From: an uncultured Prevotella sp.
GTDB lineage: Bacteria > Bacteroidota > Bacteroidia > Bacteroidales > Bacteroidaceae
Direction: 5' to 3'
Length of the DNA: 7,007 nucleotides
NCBI GenBank assembly: GCA_938018155.1
Contig: CALIIG010000182.1
Location: forward strand, 1-7,007
Shown: positions 1-6,850 of the stretch, piece by piece
Layout: every line of letters starts with the position of its first letter
Position numbering within the stretch: the stretch's first letter is position 1
Notes under the pieces: generated by a model
The model's input: only the letters and a program-made list of their open reading frames with translations
What the model was told of the DNA's origin: nothing
Database searches by the model: none
Position numbers and translations under genes: made by a program

Positions 1-16
1 TGATAAAAACCGGCGA

Positions 17-544
17 ATGACGGAAATGGCATGGGAACATCCTTTCAAAGCCGACGAATATAACCATTATCTGGACAAGCTCGGTTTTCGCTGCGACATC
101 ACTGCTCTCTTGGCAGAGACCGGCGAACCGTATGCTTTTCTCACCTTCCTTGGCGAAGGATGCACGGTTGCTTTCCTCGACGAGATGGGCCGGATATACA
201 TGAGTTACCGCTTCGACCCTACCCCGTTGCCGGGCGAAAAGGGCAACCGGAAGGGTTATGTGTTTCTGTATGAGCTGTCGATAAGACGCTATCACAAGGA
301 GAAAGACGAGTACGGCGATTGGGATTATGACTATACCGACTATGAATTTACGTCTGACGGACGGGTGCGCAAGATAGAGGAGATTAATGACGAACAGACG
401 ATAAGCGACGCGGCTCAACGCGTAAACGTGGCATCGAACTGGCAGAAATATCCCGAATTTGGCAACTGGATGCCGCTGTTTGAGATGAAACGGTGGAAGG
501 ACAACGAGCTTCAGCCGCTGTTCGATGCGGGTAAAAGGCCGTAA
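17..544 (+). CDS. Hypothetical small acidic soluble protein, family not recognised
   Basis: I do not recognise this 175-residue protein. It has no signal peptide, no membrane segment and no zinc or nucleotide-binding motif that I can see. It is rich in acidic and aromatic residues, with an unusual Asp/Tyr/Trp cluster near residues 97-112 (EYGDWDYDYTDYEFTS). The pattern around residues 38-66 (PYAFLTFLGEG... then VAFLDEMGRIYMSYRF) suggests beta-strands ending in a turn, so a compact alpha/beta or beta-rich fold is likely. Small acidic orphan proteins of this style are often immunity proteins or antitoxin-like partners, but nothing here proves that. The start is uncertain: ATG at 17 and ATG at 26 are both possible, and the frame is open to the window edge, so the true start may lie upstream. 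A TGA overlapping the ATG (17-20, ATGA) would allow translational coupling to an upstream gene. It converges on the DUF6493 gene, so it belongs to a different transcript. Confidence 0.75.
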   Translation: MTEMAWEHPFKADEYNHYLDKLGFRCDITALLAETGEPYAFLTFLGEGCTVAFLDEMGRIYMSYRFDPTPLPGEKGNRKGYVFLYELSIRRYHKEKDEYGDWDYDYTDYEFTSDGRVRKIEEINDEQTISDAAQRVNVASNWQKYPEFGNWMPLFEMKRWKDNELQPLFDAGKRP

Positions 545-611
545 GACAGCGCGGGCTGGCAGGCTGTTAAGGCCATCGCGACAATGTCTGTCCATAATTT
601 TCACAGAGAAA

Positions 612-649
612 AATCTCTTCAATTTTCATTTCCTGACATTGAAGAGATT
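612..649 (-). terminator. Rho-independent terminator candidate between convergent genes
   Basis: A perfect 12-bp inverted repeat (AATCTCTTCAAT at 612-623, ATTGAAGAGATT at 638-649) encloses a 14-nt loop. Read on the minus strand, the second arm runs straight into a T-rich tract (TTTCTC), which fits termination of the SWIM/DUF6493 transcript about 43 nt past its stop codon. On the plus strand the stem is followed by GCATTTTC, a weaker tail, so it may also serve the small gene ending at 544. The stem is AT-rich (4 G/C pairs of 12), so efficiency is uncertain. Confidence 0.6.
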
Positions 650-691
650 GCATTTTCAGAGGCATAAACAACCGGGAAATTTACTATATCG

Positions 692-3448
692 TCATGCCTC
701 CGCTATGTTTTCGGTAGCAATTCCCATCTCCTTGCAAAGCTTCAGAAAGGCTTTTCCGCCTGTCACGGCTTGGGCAGAAAGCAGCGTGTTGACCGGCAGG
801 AGCAGTTCTCCAAGGTGTAACATGAGCAACTTTTCCTGCCCCCAATAGCGGTCTTTGAGCAGTTTGGCGAGACGGCTAAGCGGGAAAAGTCCGTTTTTCA
901 GGAAGCAGGCCAGTGCCTCTCCCACCATAGAAAGGTCTATTGCAGGCCGTTCTCCGTAGGTCTGCAGCCTGCGTTCCATGCACAATTCCATAGCTGAAAC
1001 GCGCAGCGTTACATCAGAAGAGGCGATACAAAACGCCACAAAGATGGTCGGAACACCACGCAGAGGCACCTGCGCTTCGTGCAAAAAGCTGAGGCCAAAG
1101 CCCACCCACATCTTGTCGTCAGCATGCAGATTGCTGAAAACTCCATAGTTGTGCAGTATCGTTGCAAAGAGAGGGGCCGGAAGCGCAGGGAAGAAACTTA
1201 TCACGCTTTGCGCGACAAACTGTAGCCAAATGCCCCGTATGTCAATAAAATTCTGAAGCAGCTGCTTCTTCCGCAGGGCGGGAAACTTGTCGGCCGACGC
1301 CATACACACAAGCACATCACGGTCATACGTTTTCCTCTTGTGGTCGGTCCACTCACGGTTTACTTTCGTCATAATATTCACTTCCCGAGCCAATTCGGAA
1401 GAAAAACCGGCGTCAGTGCTCTTATTTTCCTCCCTTATCAGTATGGCCTGCGCCCATGCTTCGTCCAACGTGACGGGCTTCGCGGGCCCGCTTTCCTCGC
1501 CAAGGAGATATAGCATCAGGTGCAAAGGTTCACCCGTCAACCGCTTATGGGCCATCGAAAGGGCCGCAGGTACATCGTCGGCAGCACAGCGAAGCAGGGC
1601 CAGTTGCAGGTCGAAGGGCAACGGTTGCACGCCAGCCTGCTGCCATTTAGCCAACCGTTCAATCAGTATTTCTGCGTTAATCCAGGCTGGTTTGTGTGTA
1701 GGTGTAGAAAGAATAGGCAGCGGAGCATCAAAAGAAAGCATCTCAACGTATTCCGATAACAAATGTTTCAGCAATGTTTCCACATCTGAACAGTTACCCC
1801 TTACCTTGCACGACTTCAGCCTTGTGAACGTTTCGCCCTGAAAGCAACCCTGTCCACGGGCCTTGTCGGCAAGACGCAGAAGGCGCGATTTCATCGACGT
1901 GTCGTCAGTTTTAAAGCGTTGTTCTACGGCTCTGCCGAACTCAAGGAAGAACAATCCCACCAAACGGTTCTCGTCAAGATAGACTGCTGACGACCACGCA
2001 CGGGCCTCATTGAACATGCTTTCCAGACGATTGAGGTCGTCAATAGTCAGACGGGGTGCCCATTCTATGGCCGTTTCGAAAGCAAGTTGCAGTTGCAAGG
2101 CGTCAAATTTAAACAATGCCGACGAAAGCAAAAAGATGGCCTCGTCCTTATTTTCAGGCAATTTCAACCGGTCGTTCTCACGGCATCGCTTCAGAGGGAC
2201 GATGGCCGGGGGTGCCTCTTCCGCAGTAGTCGATGGGGCGTTATCCTCAGGGGGCATGAACGCCACAAGCATTTCGCGGGGCCCCTGCCTTATTTCCGTC
2301 TCGTAACTGCGCAGTTCTGACCGAAAAGCCTCATCGTTTTTGTCACCATATTTCACAATCAGCTTCGCAGCCCGCTTCTGTACAGCCTCAGCCCTGTTCA
2401 TGAAAATCAGGCACAGTGCACGGCAAATGTCGGGACGGGCACAGGCATGAAGACGGGCAATGGCGTCGAAAGTGGCGCACACTACGGTTACATTCGTCTG
2501 CGCCATATCATACAGAAGTCCTGAAACAACGCTGATATAGTCGGTATAATTAAATGCAGGCTCTGTGGCTATCTGGCGAAACAGGTGCAGCAAAAGCTTC
2601 ATCGAACCGAGCGCTTTCGTCGTCAGGCCCTGAAAAAGCAAGGCTTGAAGGGACAGCAATTCGGCGGCAGTGGGCTGCAATCCTTCAATAATGGCGATGA
2701 ACCAACGGGGTTGGCTCCTTACCGCCACCAAGGCATCGAGCGACGATTTCAGCAGACGGGCGCGGTCAATACGCCTTTCTGCCGCGCAATTCAATAGTAA
2801 AGCCTGCAGGCTGCCGTTGTTTTTTGTGCGCCCTTCCGCAAAAGCACTGATGGCTGTATCGTCATTCCATGCGACGGGTGTGTTGTAACGGAAGAGCAAC
2901 CACACGTGTTCGTCGAGCAGTTCCTTGCGTTCGAGGAATATCTTACCCGTGTTGTCATGGTTATGCCACGGCAGTTCGCCCACTATCTGAGCCAGCAGAG
3001 GCTCGTCGATGGTTTCGACAAAGCCACGGTCAGCAAGCGTCATGTAGGTGAGATATGATATGTTGGAGCCGCCCGCGTCAGGCCTGAACTTCATGTGTTT
3101 TATCCATGAAGGGCAGTAGATTTGGAGCAAATCGCAGAGCAATGACACATGAAAGTTGAACATTACAGGCAGTAAAGCACTGCGGGGATTGTCGACAAGT
3201 AACTCCATTGCCGACAGAAACATGCGGCAATCGTCACTGCATGGACGCCATTCTACAACGTCACCGTTACGGTCTTTGCGTGTCCTGACGTACAGACTGC
3301 TGGCTGTTTCGCGCAGGGCGTAACGCTCCTTGGCCGGTAATTGCGACAGTTCTTTATAAAAAGGCAGCAGCATTTTGGCCTGATTTTGGGGAGAATCACG
3401 ATACGAATCGGCCAGCTTTATAAAGCGTTCCTTTAGTTCTTCTTCCAT
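692..3448 (-). CDS. DUF6493-type large helical-repeat protein, partner of the SWIM protein
   Basis: This is a protein of about 918 residues with no signal peptide or transmembrane segment, so it is probably cytoplasmic. It has the look of the DUF6493 family: a helical N-terminal part with the HVWLLFRYNTP-type motif near residues 181-191, then arginine/leucine-rich helical repeats (RIDRARLLKSSLDAL near 226-240, followed by the wF...l..L.PT..EL pattern) resembling HEAT/ARM alpha-solenoids. A proline/acidic linker lies near 399-421 and a second long helical half runs to the C-terminus. No catalytic motif is visible, so a scaffold role is likely. I start it at ATG 3448, giving a 16-nt overlap with the SWIM gene in another frame. 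The open frame continues to ATG 3484 and ATG 3535, but those starts would overlap the SWIM gene by 52 and 103 nt, across its zinc motif, and add a basic, low-homology-looking tail. Gene order and overlap imply coupled translation with the SWIM protein. Family assignment is from memory of sequence style; the molecular function is unknown. Confidence 0.8.
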   Translation of the reverse strand: MEEELKERFIKLADSYRDSPQNQAKMLLPFYKELSQLPAKERYALRETASSLYVRTRKDRNGDVVEWRPCSDDCRMFLSAMELLVDNPRSALLPVMFNFHVSLLCDLLQIYCPSWIKHMKFRPDAGGSNISYLTYMTLADRGFVETIDEPLLAQIVGELPWHNHDNTGKIFLERKELLDEHVWLLFRYNTPVAWNDDTAISAFAEGRTKNNGSLQALLLNCAAERRIDRARLLKSSLDALVAVRSQPRWFIAIIEGLQPTAAELLSLQALLFQGLTTKALGSMKLLLHLFRQIATEPAFNYTDYISVVSGLLYDMAQTNVTVVCATFDAIARLHACARPDICRALCLIFMNRAEAVQKRAAKLIVKYGDKNDEAFRSELRSYETEIRQGPREMLVAFMPPEDNAPSTTAEEAPPAIVPLKRCRENDRLKLPENKDEAIFLLSSALFKFDALQLQLAFETAIEWAPRLTIDDLNRLESMFNEARAWSSAVYLDENRLVGLFFLEFGRAVEQRFKTDDTSMKSRLLRLADKARGQGCFQGETFTRLKSCKVRGNCSDVETLLKHLLSEYVEMLSFDAPLPILSTPTHKPAWINAEILIERLAKWQQAGVQPLPFDLQLALLRCAADDVPAALSMAHKRLTGEPLHLMLYLLGEESGPAKPVTLDEAWAQAILIREENKSTDAGFSSELAREVNIMTKVNREWTDHKRKTYDRDVLVCMASADKFPALRKKQLLQNFIDIRGIWLQFVAQSVISFFPALPAPLFATILHNYGVFSNLHADDKMWVGFGLSFLHEAQVPLRGVPTIFVAFCIASSDVTLRVSAMELCMERRLQTYGERPAIDLSMVGEALACFLKNGLFPLSRLAKLLKDRYWGQEKLLMLHLGELLLPVNTLLSAQAVTGGKAFLKLCKEMGIATENIAEA

Positions 3449-4788
3449 TTTGTCAGTATCTGGGTTGCCAATATATGCTTGCATTCTCCCCTCTCTCCGG
3501 CGTTCCGTCCCATCCACCGGCACGTACAGCGGCATTGTTCAGGCGTGAGAACCACCGAATAGACGGTGTGGCTGTCTCCCGTTACGCGCGCTTCCACACG
3601 GTTTTTTGTCTGTGAAAGCACCTCGATGCGCCCCTCATCAATCAGCCTTTGCGCGTTGACGAGACGGGGATTAGACTTACCGATATGACCGATATTGAAA
3701 GGAAGCCGACGATAAAAGTAGCTGCCCTCGTCGAGATCGAAGCCTAAAAGCCCCATCGATGCGAGGCGGGCGGTGAGCTGTGGCATCACAGACGCCGGCA
3801 GATTATGGGACACAGCGAACAAGTCGGCGTTGAACCAGCCGTTCGACGAGCAGTAATTGTTCATACCATTCAGCCATTCTTCGGGAACGTCGCCAACCAA
3901 ATCGGCCAGCGCTGCGCCCTCGCCCGAGAAGCCTCTGCTGCATTCTTTCGACAGCGAAAGGCTGAAACGCACACCGTCTTTAAAGTAAAGTTGCCACACC
4001 GTAGCCAGTCCTGACGGATGGGAAAAGACGCGAAGACGATCGGCATACGGCAGCAACGGGTCGAGAAGATGCAGGCGTCGCGCTCCGCCAACGCTCACGG
4101 CACCCGCCCTTTCAACCAGCGTAAAGACGGGACGGGGGCTGTCTTTAGTAAGAAAAAGGCCGGTATTCGACCGCCCTCGCGGCAGACTGTGGAAGAGACG
4201 AAGCAAGTCAACACGACCGATACTGCACAAACAAACGGCCTTTGCCTGGTAAAGGGGGACGGTTGTCAAGCCCCGAACCCACTTGTCGGGCAGGGGAACC
4301 TTCTTCTCTATCACGCTATGGCCGTTGCCGTAAAGCCCTACATCGCGTGCTCCGATGTGCATAATGAGGCGGTCGTCAGGCAGAAACGACGACAGGGCAC
4401 GCAGCATTCCCTCGTTAAAATCGACGTTTGTCGTGCCCTCTGCAAGGAATTCACCGTCCAGTCCGTTGGGTAAAACATCAACCCTTGCATAGACACCGGC
4501 ACACTGTGAGAACCCTTCGAAGCGCAGACAACCCCTGCCAGCCGTAACGACGGGGTCACGAAGGCGTGCCAAAGCCGACGGCGAAAGGTAAAAAGATGAG
4601 GCTACAACCTGCGACAGCGTGAGCAAACAGCGCGAGGCTACGAGCGGATTCTTCACAGTTCCCCAGAAGAAACAGGGCACATCCTGCGCCTCAACCCCAT
4701 TATACTGCGAAAGCAAGAGCGTCTCTTCGCCCGCTTCACGCAGCAACGTTGAGGGCGCAGGATAAAGGTATGAAAGCGTTTGTGACAC
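3433..4788 (-). CDS. SWIM zinc-finger family protein
   Basis: This is a 451-residue protein ending in a SWIM zinc-binding motif, CxCx(12)CxH: Cys421, Cys423, Cys436 and His438, preceded by the usual strand pattern (HTVYSVVLTPEQCRC) and followed by a short helix. SWIM domains bind zinc and are thought to contact nucleic acid or protein. A third cysteine at 419 makes an alternating C-x-C-x-C. The N-terminal 200 residues carry the conserved block typical of Bacteroidota members: PCFFWGTV near 38-45, LTLSQVVASSF near 56-66, and RDPVVT...LRFEGFS...VYARVD near 77-104. No enzyme signature or signal peptide is visible. The start is a GTG at 4788. An in-frame stop lies 13 codons further upstream with no ATG in between, and the conserved region begins soon after, so GTG is the only sensible choice. 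It is the first gene of a two-gene unit with the DUF6493 protein. Related SWIM proteins, such as E. coli YehQ, sit beside MoxR-type AAA ATPase and VWA genes; none is present in this window. Confidence 0.9.
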   Translation of the reverse strand: MSQTLSYLYPAPSTLLREAGEETLLLSQYNGVEAQDVPCFFWGTVKNPLVASRCLLTLSQVVASSFYLSPSALARLRDPVVTAGRGCLRFEGFSQCAGVYARVDVLPNGLDGEFLAEGTTNVDFNEGMLRALSSFLPDDRLIMHIGARDVGLYGNGHSVIEKKVPLPDKWVRGLTTVPLYQAKAVCLCSIGRVDLLRLFHSLPRGRSNTGLFLTKDSPRPVFTLVERAGAVSVGGARRLHLLDPLLPYADRLRVFSHPSGLATVWQLYFKDGVRFSLSLSKECSRGFSGEGAALADLVGDVPEEWLNGMNNYCSSNGWFNADLFAVSHNLPASVMPQLTARLASMGLLGFDLDEGSYFYRRLPFNIGHIGKSNPRLVNAQRLIDEGRIEVLSQTKNRVEARVTGDSHTVYSVVLTPEQCRCTCRWMGRNAGERGECKHILATQILTKWKKN

Positions 4789-4878
4789 AGGTTCCGGTTT
4801 AAACGATTCGGGATATTGAGCGCAAGGTTACAGTTAAGCAAGCCTTATCTCCCACCCCCTGAAATATAACTTACACGG

Positions 4879-4886
4879 CAAAGATA
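4879..4886 (-). promoter_or_regulatory. Bacteroidota -7 promoter box for the SWIM/DUF6493 unit
   Basis: Read on the minus strand this is TATCTTTG, a full match to the Bacteroidota TAnnTTTG -7 element. It would place transcription start near 4872 and leave an untranslated leader of about 84 nt before the GTG at 4788. No TTTG -33 box is found at the usual 19-21 nt spacing; that position falls inside the inverted repeat at 4890-4927. The leader has a G-rich stretch (GGGGTGGGAG on the minus strand, 4849-4858) and no strong hairpin that I can see. Confidence 0.5.
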
Positions 4887-4889
4887 CAT

Positions 4890-4927
4890 AAAAGATGCAG
4901 CATTCCGCTCTTCCGGCTACATCTTTT
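4890..4927. repeat. Interrupted 12-bp inverted repeat abutting the SWIM promoter
   Basis: The arms AAAAGATGcAGC (4890-4901) and GCTaCATCTTTT (4916-4927) pair with a single mismatch around a 14-nt centre. It starts 4 nt upstream of the -7 box at 4879-4886 and spans where a -33 element would be. It could be an operator for a dimeric regulator. Because both ends run into T tracts on their respective strands, it could instead be a weak bidirectional terminator backing up the one at 4991-5020. Confidence 0.5.
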
Positions 4928-4990
4928 CAAACTCTTTTCCCACGCTGCACGCCGTTTTATCATGCAGATGACGGCTTATCCGCAGAACAA

Positions 4991-5020
4991 AATAAGCCCG
5001 ACCGTTAAGCCGGGCTTATT
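4991..5020 (-). terminator. Rho-independent terminator of the bamD-rpoZ-DUF4293 operon
   Basis: A perfect 10-bp stem (AATAAGCCCG at 4991-5000, CGGGCTTATT at 5011-5020) has a 10-nt loop and a GC-rich base of CCCG/CGGG. On the minus strand the stem ends in TTATTTTGTT, a good T tract. It lies 33 nt past the stop of the DUF4293 gene, and nothing else reading leftward lies between, so it should end that operon. Confidence 0.8.
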
Positions 5021-5053
5021 ATATGATATAAATAAGGTGTAATAATTATCTTG

Positions 5054-5506
5054 CTATCTGATACGATCCATCGACTTTACAAGGGCTTCATCGGCCTTAA
5101 TTCCGGCGCGGGCCAGTGCAAAAAACACCATAGCGACCGCGGGTAAACAAAATGCAAAATGGAAATGTACATCGCTGTTTGTCGAGTCTAAGCCCAGAAA
5201 CCGGATACCAAACCAATAAGCATACCAAAGCGTGCACAGCAGAATGTTGACCGCACACAGGCGGGCTTGTACCATGCGCTTCTTGTAAAGGAAAACATCA
5301 CACAGCGTCAGCGCACCGGCAATCACCAATCCTACAAAGGGAACAGGGCTTATCTGGAAGCCACTTACCTGCATACGGCCGAGGTTATACCATACATAAT
5401 CGCCGCCCATTCCCTTATACTCATACGTAGCCAGGGGCAGACAGAGGCAGACGATAAGACAGACAAGAGCCAGCAGCAGGTAGATTGTTTGCTTGCGTTG
5501 TATCAT
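5054..5506 (-). CDS. DUF4293 family integral membrane protein
   Basis: This 150-residue protein of unknown function belongs to a family confined to Bacteroidota as far as I know. Four hydrophobic helices are visible, near residues 8-27, 52-72, 83-103 and 117-136, so it should sit in the inner membrane. Family hallmarks are the start MIQRKQTIYLLLAL and the polar C-terminal tail IKADEALVKSMDRIR, which follows the last helix. The segment between helices 1 and 2 (about 28-51) is rich in Tyr and Gly and is probably the main extracytoplasmic loop. Its ATG shares one base with the TGA of rpoZ (TGATG), which points to translational coupling. It is the last gene of the operon, with a terminator just downstream. 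Position behind rpoZ does not by itself show a role in transcription. Confidence 0.9.
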   Translation of the reverse strand: MIQRKQTIYLLLALVCLIVCLCLPLATYEYKGMGGDYVWYNLGRMQVSGFQISPVPFVGLVIAGALTLCDVFLYKKRMVQARLCAVNILLCTLWYAYWFGIRFLGLDSTNSDVHFHFAFCLPAVAMVFFALARAGIKADEALVKSMDRIR

Positions 5507-5847
5507 CAGGCCTGAACTCCCTCTGCATTATCGCGTGAAGGATCACGCCAATAGATGTTACCATCCAGAAACTCTTGTGTGGCCAAAAGGGTTGGTTTGG
5601 GCAACTTTTCATAGTAACGGCTGATCTCAATCTGCTCACGATTCTCGAAAACCTCTTCCAAAGAGTCGTTATAAGATGCAAATTCGGCGAGCTTTTTACT
5701 AAGGTCATTCTTAATCTCTACCGAAATCTGGTTTGCTCTTTTACCTATGATAGCAACACTTTCGTAAACATTTCCGGTTTCGTTACACAGGTCCATGATG
5801 TTGCGTGTAACTGTATTTACCGGTGCTTTTGACTTTTTATAATCCAT
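5506..5847 (-). CDS. rpoZ: DNA-directed RNA polymerase subunit omega, Bacteroidota type
   Basis: This is a 113-residue omega (Rpb6-like) subunit, which helps fold and hold the beta' subunit of RNA polymerase. The conserved helix VYESVAIIGKRANQI lies at residues 27-41, followed by the basic/helical segment IKNDLSKKLAEF (45-56). Residues 73-101, including the EKLPKPTLLATQEFLDG stretch, form the C-terminal extension typical of this phylum and absent from E. coli omega. The start at ATG 5847 gives the usual length and the usual MDYKK N-terminus. It lies 89 nt downstream of bamD with no terminator between, and overlaps the DUF4293 start by one base, so all three genes are probably co-transcribed. 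I see no separate promoter matching TAnnTTTG in the 89-nt gap. Confidence 0.95.
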   Translation of the reverse strand: MDYKKSKAPVNTVTRNIMDLCNETGNVYESVAIIGKRANQISVEIKNDLSKKLAEFASYNDSLEEVFENREQIEISRYYEKLPKPTLLATQEFLDGNIYWRDPSRDNAEGVQA

Positions 5848-5936
5848 TTATATTCGTAAATTATTAAAGTTTTCTTTTCCTGTTATTATACCGTAACGAT
5901 GACAGAGCAATGGGAATACACAATCATCACCACGGC

Positions 5937-6776
5937 TTAACTCTCTTCTTTTATCGAGGATGTGAACTTTTTGCACTTCTCTATGAAACTTTCGGCCTCA
6001 TGACGATACTTGGAATCGGGATACTCGTTGATGAAACCATAGCACTCATCCTCCGCATCCTGATAGCGATCAAGTTTTTTAGCCTCAATACTTTGTTCGG
6101 CAAGATGGAACTTGCTCCTCATAATTAGTGTGGCAAACTGCTCGCGCTTCTTCGTGTAAGGATAGTCCTTGAGCGCATTCTGGGCCGTGACGATGCACGC
6201 CTCGTAATTGTTTCCGCCGCTGGTACAGTTGCCGAAATAAGACCCTAAGTTGTAATAGAGCTGGGCTGAATACAATTCTTTGTCAACCAATTTGTCCTGC
6301 AGGCTGAACAATTGTTGCTGGGCCTGCTCCTTATAGCGTGCATCAGGATACACGTCCAAATACTCCTGGAAGGCCGAAATAGCCGCCAGCGTCTCAGTCT
6401 GGTCGAGCCGTGGTTCGGGCGTACTCTTGTAAAGGCTCTGCCCGATGTAAAATTCGGCCACCTCGGCATACTGTCCTCGTGGATACGATTTGACGTATTT
6501 CTTAAACGTTTCCGATGCCGTTTCGTAATCCATATTCATATATTCGGCCATGCCCAGCATGTAAAGACATTCCTGCGCGTCCATACTTCCTTTTAAAGGA
6601 ACTATTACTTCCTGCAGAATTGTAGCTGCACGCGAATACTTCCCGCCTGCAAAGCACTCCTTGGCATATTCGTATTTATATTTGTAATCGCTGCTCTTGT
6701 ACACGCTGTTAAACTCTTTGGCACAACTGCTAAAAAGCAAAACTCCGGCAAGGGCAGCAAGAATGGTCTTCTTCAT
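5937..6776 (-). CDS. bamD: Outer-membrane protein assembly factor BamD (lipoprotein)
   Basis: This is a 279-residue lipoprotein of the BAM complex, which inserts beta-barrel proteins into the outer membrane; BamD sits on the periplasmic face and binds BamA. The N-terminus is a lipoprotein signal (MKKTILAALAGVLLFSSC), with Cys18 as the acylated residue. The mature part is a chain of tetratricopeptide repeats, near residues 31-58, 68-98, 125-148, 166-206 and 222-257. The BamD signature DQTETLAAISAFQEYLDVYP lies at 125-144, and two repeats end in the typical YPDxxY. The start at ATG 6776 gives a clean signal peptide; ATG 6782 would add Met-Pro and is nearly as good, while the more distant ATG at 6803 would put hydrophobic residues before the Lys pair and lies close to the predicted transcription start. 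It is the first gene of the operon with rpoZ and DUF4293. Confidence 0.95.
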   Translation of the reverse strand: MKKTILAALAGVLLFSSCAKEFNSVYKSSDYKYKYEYAKECFAGGKYSRAATILQEVIVPLKGSMDAQECLYMLGMAEYMNMDYETASETFKKYVKSYPRGQYAEVAEFYIGQSLYKSTPEPRLDQTETLAAISAFQEYLDVYPDARYKEQAQQQLFSLQDKLVDKELYSAQLYYNLGSYFGNCTSGGNNYEACIVTAQNALKDYPYTKKREQFATLIMRSKFHLAEQSIEAKKLDRYQDAEDECYGFINEYPDSKYRHEAESFIEKCKKFTSSIKEES

Positions 6777-6818
6777 GGGCATGTAGATACTCAAAAACAA
6801 CATATATGTTCAAGTGTG

Positions 6819-6850
6819 CAAAATTACATATAAATATTTTATTTCTCATA
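6819..6850 (-). promoter_or_regulatory. Promoter of the bamD-rpoZ-DUF4293 operon
   Basis: On the minus strand TAATTTTG (6826-6819) matches the Bacteroidota -7 consensus TAnnTTTG in full. Upstream, after a 20-nt spacer, TATG (6850-6847) matches three of four bases of the -33 TTTG box. Predicted transcription start is near 6812, giving a leader of about 36 nt to the bamD ATG at 6776. Confidence 0.65.

Noticed and set aside
546..567. 5-bp inverted repeat ACAGC/GCTGT just after the stop of the small plus-strand gene
   Set aside because: The stem is too short and no T tract follows, so it is not a convincing terminator.
659..700. 7-bp inverted repeat GAGGCAT/ATGCCTC around the DUF6493 stop
   Set aside because: The loop is 28 nt, the arms are short and there is no T tract; the hairpin at 612-649 is a much better terminator.
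525..848. 107-codon open frame on the plus strand spanning the convergent gap
   Set aside because: It overlaps the end of the small plus-strand gene and the end of the DUF6493 gene, runs through the terminator hairpin, and looks like random basic sequence.
1287..1841. 184-codon open frame on the plus strand inside the DUF6493 gene
   Set aside because: It is antisense to a long coding gene, has low-complexity Ser/Arg-rich composition, and has no recognisable motif or promoter.
4018..4473. 151-codon open frame on the plus strand inside the SWIM gene
   Set aside because: It lies opposite the conserved SWIM-family N-terminal half, whose family motifs settle the coding strand.
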